From: Clostridiales bacterium UBA4717
GTDB taxonomy: Bacteria > Bacillota > Clostridia > Oscillospirales > CAG-272
Assembly: GCA_002404395.1 (NCBI GenBank)
Contig: DHJP01000058.1
Span: 1 to 12,040 of the forward strand
Direction of reading: 5' to 3'
Length of the DNA: 12,040 nt
Below the pieces are notes generated by a model that had not been told where the DNA came from, did no database searches, and saw only the letters and a program-made list of their open reading frames with translations. Positions 7,088-12,040 of this stretch are shown one piece after another. The position numbers were made by a program, and so were the translations under genes. Within the stretch, counting starts at the first letter, position 1, and every line of letters begins with the position of its first letter.

Positions 7088-7231
7088 TTACTTACTTGCA
7101 GACTTCGGAAAAGCATAACAGCCGAAATCCGCAAGTTTTTCGCAAATAATATCTTCAAAGCTTCGTCTGCCATTCAGCATCGCAAAGATCTGAGACCGAT
7201 CAAGCTCCACAGCTGTTTGCGCGGCGTGCAG
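7088..7231 (-). pseudogene. Coding-like remnant directly after, and in frame with, the flavodoxin
   Basis: After the flavodoxin TAA (7232-7234) the same minus-strand frame stays open for 47 codons to a second TAA at 7088-7090. The translation looks protein-like, with helix-forming stretches such as LDRSQIFAMLNG and SFEDIICEKLADFG, and ends CYAFPKSASK. It has no upstream ATG with a ribosome binding site; the first Met is internal and the only early alternative is a GTG without Shine-Dalgarno. I do not recognise the family. It is either the 3' end of a gene whose front was deleted or a C-terminal extension cut off by a stop mutation. Confidence 0.4.
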
Positions 7232-7771
7232 TTATACGTTCTTGCCCATTTGATACGCCTGATCCATTGCAGGCGTATTTTTTACTGTGCCCGATTCATA
7301 TACGCCGTTAGCAATGATGACGCCCTTTTCGACTGCATCCTCCACGCAGTCCGCATATCCGCGCAAACAGGCAAGAGTGGTGTCGGCAGATCGGCATTCC
7401 TCGTCAGCCATGGTAATAATGTAATAAAACTCCTTGTTATTTACCTCGGTCCAGCGTGCGACCGTGCGGTCAATGAGCGCCTTGAGTTGTGCGTCAACCG
7501 AATAGAAATAGACCGGACTTGCCAGAACCAGGACATCGGCGTCGATCATCTTTTGCAGCACCCCCGCCATATCGTCCTTACGTACGCACTCGCCGCCATG
7601 GTCCCGACAGTAGTAACAGGCGGAACACGGAGCAATTTTCTTTGTTGCCACGCAGATCTTCTCGACTTCGTTACCCGACTCTTTTGCGCCTTTCATAAAT
7701 TCATCGCACAAGATATCGGAATTCCCGCCTTTTCGCGGGCTTCCGGATATAATTAAAATCTTCTTGCCCAT
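7232..7771 (-). CDS. Flavodoxin-family NAD(P)H-dependent oxidoreductase, iron-sulfur flavoprotein-like
   Basis: This 179-residue protein has the flavodoxin-like fold of NADPH-dependent FMN reductases and iron-sulfur flavoproteins. The FMN phosphate loop is ISGSPRKGGNSD (8-19), and ASPVYFYSVDAQLKALIDR forms the second flavin contact region. Between them, Cys49, Cys52, Cys55 and Cys62 form C-x2-C-x2-C-x6-C, which fits the compact [4Fe-4S] motif known from Methanosarcina Isf. Many bacterial members of this group carry a similar cluster. It probably moves electrons between a cytoplasmic donor and a quinone, flavin or aldehyde-stress substrate; the exact acceptor is unknown. AGGAG (7781-7785), nine bases before the ATG, overlaps the end of the cupin gene 12 bp upstream, so the two are co-transcribed. 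Confidence 0.88.
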   Translation of the reverse strand: MGKKILIISGSPRKGGNSDILCDEFMKGAKESGNEVEKICVATKKIAPCSACYYCRDHGGECVRKDDMAGVLQKMIDADVLVLASPVYFYSVDAQLKALIDRTVARWTEVNNKEFYYIITMADEECRSADTTLACLRGYADCVEDAVEKGVIIANGVYESGTVKNTPAMDQAYQMGKNV

Positions 7772-7783
7772 AAAAATTTGCTC

Positions 7784-8203
7784 CTATTTCAATTTTTTAT
7801 ATTCTTCATCGCTCACCGGCTCGCACCACTGACAATGCCCGTTTTCTCCGGGCACCTCCACCGCCAGATGAGAGAACCAGCTGTCGGGTGCGGCGCCATG
7901 CCAATGTTTCACGCCGGGTGCGATATTTACCACGTCTCCCGGGTGCAGTTCCTGAGGTGCTTTGCCCCATTCACAATAATATCCGCGCCCCGCAATGCAG
8001 ATGAGAATTTGCCCTCCGCCATTCTCGGCGTCGTGAATGTGCCAATTGTTACGACAACCGGGTTCAAAAGTTACATTGAATATTTTGACCTGCTCAGTCG
8101 ATACCGGTGCAAGATAGCTTTGCCCGATAAAGTATTGAGCGAAAGCGTCATTGCTGTCTCCGATCGGAAAAACCATACTGTCCTGATGTGATTGTTTGTT
8201 CAT
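7784..8203 (-). CDS. Cupin-domain protein
   Basis: A single-domain cupin of 139 residues. Motif 1 is PGCRNNWHIHDAENGGGQIL and motif 2 contains PGDVVNIAPGVKHWHGAAPD. They supply the His-x-His pair, a Gln and the later His residues that usually bind one divalent metal. The sequence resembles the small cupins often beside or fused to carboxymuconolactone decarboxylase-type proteins and found near aldo/keto reductases and flavodoxins; substrate unknown. The start at 8203 is preferred over upstream Met codons (8224 and 8236), because GAGGAG (8215-8220) lies upstream of it and would fall inside the coding region otherwise. The spacing of 11 bases is slightly long. It ends 12 bp before the iron-sulfur flavodoxin. 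Confidence 0.88.
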   Translation of the reverse strand: MNKQSHQDSMVFPIGDSNDAFAQYFIGQSYLAPVSTEQVKIFNVTFEPGCRNNWHIHDAENGGGQILICIAGRGYYCEWGKAPQELHPGDVVNIAPGVKHWHGAAPDSWFSHLAVEVPGENGHCQWCEPVSDEEYKKLK

Positions 8204-8226
8204 AATAATTTGCACTCCTCTCATAA

Positions 8227-8255
8227 ATTCTAACAAAACTTCATCGTGTCGGAAA
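8227..8255 (-). promoter_or_regulatory. Possible promoter of the cupin-flavodoxin pair
   Basis: On the minus strand TAGAAT (8227-8232) matches five of six -10 bases. A poor -35, TTTCCG (8250-8255), lies 17 bp upstream. The predicted start is only about 17 nt from the cupin ATG. This is weak evidence for a separate promoter inside the redox cluster. Confidence 0.25.
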
Positions 8256-8257
8256 TT

Positions 8258-8271
8258 GCGGCGTTCGCCGC
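8258..8271. other. GC-rich hairpin between lipoprotein flavodoxin and cupin
   Basis: GCGGC and GCCGC pair around a 4-base loop in the 90-bp gap after the flavodoxin stop. No convincing T tract follows on the minus strand, so it may attenuate or process the mRNA rather than terminate it. Confidence 0.35.
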
Positions 8272-8293
8272 TGTTGCAACAAATCCTTTTAAA

Positions 8294-8974
8294 TCACAGT
8301 CCAAGCTCGTCGACCCACTTGCGGACGGTGTTGTCGGATGCACTGCCGGAAAACCGCTGACCTTCCTGCCATGTACCGCCGTTTGCCATTGCTTCAAGCA
8401 AACTGCCGCTCTGTCCTATGCCGGAAGATGCGGATGTCGCAAAGGGTATGACGGTCTTGCCTGTAAAATCATTGCTTTTTACAAAATTATCCACCGGCCA
8501 CGCCGCAATGCCCCACCAGATAGGATATCCGATGAACACGGTGTCGTAATCGTCAAAGTTTTCGACTTCGGCAACGGTAAGCTCCACATCGCGAAGCGCT
8601 TCGTCATCATGTTCACGGCATACGCGGCTGTCGCTGTTTGTCCAATTCAGATCTTCCGAAGTATACGGCTCGGCAGGCGTGATCTCAAAAATGTCGGCGC
8701 CAAGCTCGTCTGCAATCGTCTCAGCCACCGCTTTGGTGTTGCCCGTGGCGGAAAAATATGCCACCAACACCTTGCTTTCGGTATCGGAGCCGTCTGTGCT
8801 TTCGGACACAGTCTCTTCGGATACGGTATCATTAGATGTTTCTTCATGCGTACTTGCATCGCTTGATGATGTCTGTGTGTCCTGCCCGCTGTTCGTATCA
8901 CCGCCGCAAGCGGCAAAAGTCAGGATCAACAGAGCAACTAAAAGTAAACTGCCGATCTTATAAAAGTTTTTCAT
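8294..8974 (-). CDS. Flavodoxin anchored as a lipoprotein
   Basis: The 226-residue protein starts with a lipoprotein signal: MKNFYK, a hydrophobic core (8-20) and a lipobox FAAC with Cys23. A Ser/Thr/Asp/Glu-rich linker (about 24-67) follows, then a flavodoxin domain. That domain opens with KVLVAYFSATGNTKAVAE, the FMN phosphate-binding loop, and later has FIGYPIWWGIAAWPV, with the aromatic residues that normally stack on the flavin. After export it would be tethered to the outer face of the membrane, so it may pass electrons outside the cytoplasm; partner and acceptor are unknown. AGGAGG (8982-8987) overlaps the stop region of the alcohol dehydrogenase, whose end is 12 bp upstream, showing co-transcription. 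A related cytoplasmic flavodoxin lies two genes downstream. Confidence 0.9.
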   Translation of the reverse strand: MKNFYKIGSLLLVALLILTFAACGGDTNSGQDTQTSSSDASTHEETSNDTVSEETVSESTDGSDTESKVLVAYFSATGNTKAVAETIADELGADIFEITPAEPYTSEDLNWTNSDSRVCREHDDEALRDVELTVAEVENFDDYDTVFIGYPIWWGIAAWPVDNFVKSNDFTGKTVIPFATSASSGIGQSGSLLEAMANGGTWQEGQRFSGSASDNTVRKWVDELGL

Positions 8975-8986
8975 AGTGTATCCTCC

Positions 8987-10143
8987 TTACATACATTCCT
9001 TCAAAATCTCGTATATCTCATCATGAGTGAGAGTCTTGCAGCAACCGGCTGTGAGATTTGCGGAATCAGCGATCGCGCGAAAATCGGTGTCGGTGCATAT
9101 CCCAAGCTCTTTAAAGCTTGCCGGCAGACCGATCTCCTTGATAAATGCCGTCAGCGCCTTTATTCCTGCCAAAGCCGTATCTTCTGCCGTGCCTGTTGCC
9201 GCAATCCCCCAAACATTCTGCGCAAAACGTGCAAAGCGCGCTGTGCCAGACTTGTAGATATGACGATACAGTACAGGATGAATTACTGCCAACCCCGCTC
9301 CGTGATTGCAGTCAGTGTACGCACCGAGCTGATGCTCGATCTGATGAGCCTGAAAATCCGTGACCTTACCGAGTTTCAGCAGACCGTTTTCCGCCATAGC
9401 GGCTGCCCACGCAAGCTCGCTTCTGACATCGTAATTTTCGGGGTCCTTAAGCAATACGCGAATATTGCGGATAACACTGCGCATAAGCGCTTCATTTATA
9501 TCATCCGAAAGATTGTTCAGATCCGGTTTTCCGAAATAGGTCTCCATAGCGTGACTCAAGGTATCGAATGCCCCGGAAATTACCTGCTTCATGGGAACAG
9601 ACAGCGAATAACACGGATCAAGAAACGCAAAATCCGCCTGGGCGCCCCACAGCGCCCCTTGACTTTCTTTTCTTCATGAGTGATAACCGCGCCGCTGTTC
9701 ATCTCACTTCCGGTGCCGAACACCGTCACTATAACGCCCAGAGGGATAAACTTTGACGGCAATGTATGCTTTATATTCTCAAGCGTCCAAAGATCTTCGT
9801 CAAGCTCCGCCTGCGCCGCTACCACCTTGCAACAGTCTGACACCGAACCGCCGCCTACCGCAAGTATCAGATCGACGCGGTTTTCACGTGCAAGCTTTGC
9901 CCCCTCCTGTACCTTGTCATACGTCGGATTCGGCATAATTCCGTGAAATTCAACAATGTGCTTTCCCGCTGCATTAAGAATACCGATAATTTCATCGTAT
10001 ATCCCGTTCTGCTTGATCGAACCTCCGCCGTAAGCAAGCATGACCGTCTCGCCGTAGTTTTTAAGCAAACATCCGAGATACTCGCTCACGCCTCCCCTGC
10101 CGAAGTACACCTTGGTTTTATTTTCATAAATAAAATTATTCAA
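8987..10143 (-). pseudogene. YqhD-like iron-containing alcohol dehydrogenase, split by a -1-base frameshift
   Basis: Two overlapping frames (10143-9589 and 9592-8987) together encode one NADPH-dependent aldehyde reductase of the YqhD/BdhA group. Restoring one G in the G run at 9655-9658 gives 385 residues, against 387 in E. coli YqhD. In the joined numbering the metal ligands fall at Asp194, His198, His267 and His281, the positions known for YqhD. The cofactor motifs are GGGS at 39-42 and GGGSVSD at 97-103. As written, the front half ends early with the tail RCLFP and lacks every metal ligand. The stop and an internal ATG overlap as ATGA, but no ribosome binding site precedes that ATG, so reinitiation is doubtful. 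A sequencing error in the homopolymer is a real alternative. GGGAGGGG nine bases before the first ATG supports the start. Confidence 0.88.
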
Positions 10144-10175
10144 AACGTCCCCTCCCTTTTGTTCTTTCAGACTCT

Positions 10176-10204
10176 ATTATAAACAAAGCAAGACCTTTTT
10201 GGAA
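10176..10204 (-). promoter_or_regulatory. Probable promoter of the alcohol dehydrogenase operon
   Basis: On the minus strand a perfect TATAAT (10176-10181) lies about 33 bp before the dehydrogenase ATG. The best -35 at 17 bp is TTCCAA (10199-10204), only three of six matches, as is common for promoters that need a LysR-type activator. The -10 overlaps the outer arm of the hairpin at 10177-10222. Confidence 0.5.
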
Positions 10205-10222
10205 GTCTCGCTTTGTTTATAA
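10177..10222 (-). terminator. Terminator behind the LysR gene, overlapping the next promoter
   Basis: TTATAAACAAAGC (10210-10222 on the minus strand) pairs perfectly with GCTTTGTTTATAA (10177-10189). A G-U pair and AGAC/GTCT extend the stem to about 18 bp around a 10-base loop. The distal arm after the GC core is T-rich (TTTGTTTAT), as in A-tract/T-tract terminators. It lies 21 bp after the LysR stop. The same DNA could also serve as a palindromic regulator site. Confidence 0.6.
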
Positions 10223-10243
10223 GTATATACCTTTAGGTTATAA

Positions 10244-11146
10244 TCAGCCGAACAGTTCACGGCTGGTATTTTTTGCCGCGTCCAAAAAACGGCGCACCGC
10301 AGGGGACGGCTCGGGCGAATGAAGGATCCCATACGGAATATTGTGTTCCCATTCCGTAGGAATGACCTTAAGCAACGGATGCACATTTGCCCAACCGGGG
10401 ATCGCCAGCAATATGTCGTCGGTGTTTTCGCAACGATTGAATACATCCATTCCGTAAAAATCAAAATCTACTATGCGTATCTGCGGATGGTGTTGCCACA
10501 GATCATCACGCAACTGATCCACATAATGACTCCACCCACGGTGCATCAGCAACAGATTTTCACCGTACAGATCGGAGATCTGCAATCTGTCTTTTTCCGC
10601 CAGACGGTGGTGGACCGAGACGGCACAGGAAAAAGGAGCGCGTGTCAACTCAAGTCCGTCACACCCTCGCAGATGAAGCATAGTCTCGTCAAAAATGCCT
10701 CCTATCACATCAATGTTTTTGCCGAGATTTGCAAGGATCTCCCTCGCGTTTTCCGGAGTGTTTTCAAAAGGAACGATCTGAAATTTGATATCCGGATACA
10801 GCGTCTGTATCTTTGCCCACAATCCCATAAGAAGCTGTGCAGGGGTCATAGGAGAAGATCCGATGCGAATAATGCTTGCGTCCTCTATCATAGCATTTTT
10901 TGCCCGTGTTACCGAATCACGACAATACCCGATAATATATTTCGCGTCCTGATATACAGAGCGTCCGGCTCTTGTAAGGCGCAGTCCGCGATGATTACGC
11001 TCAAAAAGCTTCACGCCGAGAGATTTCTCAAGTGAGTTGATCTGCTTGATGACCGCCGTGGGCGTAATATAGCTCTCATCGGCTGCTTTGCTGAAGCTGC
11101 CGGCGTCCGCCACACGGATAAAGGTTTCAAGTTGAGGATTATACAT
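10244..11146 (-). CDS. LysR-family transcriptional regulator
   Basis: A 300-residue LysR-type regulator. The N-terminal winged helix-turn-helix (about 1-60) is clear: LETFIRVADAGSFSKAADES, then ITPTAVIKQINSLEKSLG and LFERNHRGLRLTRAGR. A linker helix follows, then an effector-binding domain from about residue 92 (IIRIGSSPMTPAQLL) to the end. The length is typical. GAGG eight bases before the ATG supports the start. It lies directly upstream of and in the same direction as the alcohol dehydrogenase and flavodoxin genes, separated by a terminator-like hairpin and a TATAAT promoter, so it probably controls them. By analogy with other regulators of YqhD-type genes the signal may be a reactive aldehyde or redox stress, but this is inference from neighbours only. 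Confidence 0.92.
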   Translation of the reverse strand: MYNPQLETFIRVADAGSFSKAADESYITPTAVIKQINSLEKSLGVKLFERNHRGLRLTRAGRSVYQDAKYIIGYCRDSVTRAKNAMIEDASIIRIGSSPMTPAQLLMGLWAKIQTLYPDIKFQIVPFENTPENAREILANLGKNIDVIGGIFDETMLHLRGCDGLELTRAPFSCAVSVHHRLAEKDRLQISDLYGENLLLMHRGWSHYVDQLRDDLWQHHPQIRIVDFDFYGMDVFNRCENTDDILLAIPGWANVHPLLKVIPTEWEHNIPYGILHSPEPSPAVRRFLDAAKNTSRELFG

Positions 11147-11165
11147 ATAAATATTCCTCTCTTAA

Positions 11166-11194
11166 ATCATACCGAAATACTTATGCACGTGAAA
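11166..11194 (-). promoter_or_regulatory. Possible promoter of the LysR gene
   Basis: On the minus strand TATGAT (11166-11171) matches five of six -10 bases in the 34-bp gap behind the methyltransferase gene. The 17-bp-spaced TTTCAC (11189-11194) is a poor -35. The start would be only about 13 nt before the LysR ATG. Low confidence; readthrough from the methyltransferase gene is equally possible, since no terminator is visible in the gap. Confidence 0.25.
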
Positions 11195-12040
11195 TCAATA
11201 CCACCGTCTCCACATGCCCTGTACGCGGGAACAGATCGAACGGAAAAGCTTCGGTGCAACCGTAGCCAAGCTCACCGAAAAGCTTAACATCTCGCGCAAG
11301 CGTGTCGGGATTGCAGGAAATGTACACTACCCTGTCCGGTTCAAGAGACGCAATATCGGATATTACCTTCGGGTCAAGCCCCTTGCGCGGAGGATCGACC
11401 GCTATTACATTCGGCTGTGCCCCGTCTTCGAGATACTTCGTAAATCCGACAGCGTCCGAGCTTACAAAGCTTGCATTTTCAAAAGCGTTGAGCTCTGCGT
11501 TTTCACGGGCGTTGTCTATCGCCTCGGGCACGATCTCCACTCCAAGCAGGCGGTTCTCACGATTTGCCATACACATTCCGACGGTTCCCACTCCGCAGTA
11601 TAAGTCAACAAGCGTTTCACCGTCTGCAAGCGCCGCAAGATTTGACGCCTTATTATACAAAAGCTCCGCCGCGGCACGATTAACCTGATAAAACGCGCTT
11701 TTTGATATTTTGAAACGTCTGCCGCACAGCTCGTCGAATATATAGTCCCGTCCGTAAAGCAGCCGATATTTACCCGACAACACCACATTTGTATTTTCGG
11801 TATTTATATTTACAAGCACGCCCACCACCTGCGGGAACTCGCGTTTGACAAGTTCGATCAACTCAGGCTCGCACGGCAGACTTTTCGCATTTATAACTAT
11901 GCACAAAAGCACCTCTCCCGTCATCTCGCCATAGCGAAGGTAAATGTGCCGAAGCATTCCGCGCCCTGTCGATTCATCATACGCCGAAAGCCGCTTTTCT
12001 TCGAAAAACGCACGCAGCTTTGAAACGATTTTCCCGAAAA
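11181..12040 (-). CDS. rlmD: 23S rRNA (uracil-C5)-methyltransferase, RlmD/TrmA type, C-terminal part
   Basis: The minus-strand frame is open to the window edge, so the N-terminus, including any TRAM domain and iron-sulfur cysteines, lies outside. The 285 visible residues begin FGKIVSKLRAFFEEKR. They include the S-adenosylmethionine motif LVDLYCGVGTVG, the conserved block FKISKSAFYQVN, VIAVDPPRKGLDP, and the catalytic cysteine motif YISCNPDTLARD, and end with GHVETVVLISRA. This is the COG2265 family that methylates U1939 and/or U747 of 23S rRNA with S-adenosylmethionine; Firmicutes often encode two paralogs, so RlmD versus RlmCD cannot be settled. The internal Met at 11957 is not the start, because similarity continues upstream of it. 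Confidence 0.92.
   Translation of the reverse strand, partial: FGKIVSKLRAFFEEKRLSAYDESTGRGMLRHIYLRYGEMTGEVLLCIVINAKSLPCEPELIELVKREFPQVVGVLVNINTENTNVVLSGKYRLLYGRDYIFDELCGRRFKISKSAFYQVNRAAAELLYNKASNLAALADGETLVDLYCGVGTVGMCMANRENRLLGVEIVPEAIDNARENAELNAFENASFVSSDAVGFTKYLEDGAQPNVIAVDPPRKGLDPKVISDIASLEPDRVVYISCNPDTLARDVKLFGELGYGCTEAFPFDLFPRTGHVETVVLISRA

Noticed and set aside
8222..8236. Upstream start codons for the cupin (8224 or 8236)
   Set aside because: They would place the GAGGAG ribosome binding site inside the coding region, and cupin similarity begins only after the Met at 8203.
9589..9592. ATGA overlap as genuine coupling of two separate genes
   Set aside because: The two halves join into one enzyme with correctly numbered metal ligands, and no Shine-Dalgarno precedes the internal ATG. 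A missing base explains it better.
9650..9665. Programmed ribosomal frameshift in the dehydrogenase
   Set aside because: The sequence C AAG GGG does not fit the X XXY YYZ slippery pattern, no stimulatory structure was apparent, and the family is not known for recoding.
9023..9679. 218-codon plus-strand frame opposite the dehydrogenase
   Set aside because: It is antisense to a strongly conserved enzyme and has no start signal or recognisable domain.

Overview
The window looks like chromosome from a low- to mid-GC gut-type Clostridia, probably Oscillospirales/Ruminococcaceae-like. This is inferred from strong GGAGG-type ribosome binding sites, near-consensus sigma-A promoters, short coupled operons, a DUF6110-type small protein and the style of the encoded proteins. 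No phage, insertion sequence, CRISPR array, tRNA or rRNA was seen.

Left edge (1-508): the 5' stub of a DkgA-like aldo/keto reductase on the + strand, which loses similarity after about 45 codons. Behind it is about 300 bp without a gene, holding an 11-bp inverted repeat and a strong minus-strand terminator.

Metal-transport-like block (432-7067): two tightly coupled exporter-fold ABC half-transporters run leftward (4033 to 509). A small membrane-anchored acidic protein (DUF6110 type) and a P1B-type ATPase with an atypical membrane metal site run rightward (4587 to 6986). The 553-bp divergent spacer carries two copies of a near-identical operator, GGTTAG-N5-GCTAAC (14 of 17 bases shared). One copy sits on the predicted transcription start of the ABC operon, just downstream of a TAGACA-17-TATACT promoter. 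The other lies in the long leader of the ATPase operon. The half-sites resemble those of DtxR/IdeR iron regulators, so my best inference is one metal-responsive regulon. Iron or manganese is plausible, but metal and regulator are unproven.

Redox/aldehyde block (7088-11146, all leftward): a LysR regulator, a YqhD-like iron-containing alcohol dehydrogenase broken by one missing G in a G run, a flavodoxin anchored as a surface lipoprotein, a small cupin, and an iron-sulfur-flavoprotein-like flavodoxin with a C-x2-C-x2-C-x6-C motif. This resembles the aldehyde/electrophile-defence theme of E. coli yqhC-yqhD-dkgA, but with a LysR regulator. A 47-codon coding-like remnant follows the last flavodoxin in the same frame.

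Right edge (11181-12040): the C-terminal 285 codons of a TrmA/RlmD-type 23S rRNA m5U methyltransferase, cut by the window end.

The most interesting point is the shared operator pair, which ties an exporter-fold ABC pair to a DUF6110/P1B-ATPase operon. Next are the altered metal site of the ATPase and the surface flavodoxin beside the cytoplasmic aldehyde-reductase genes.
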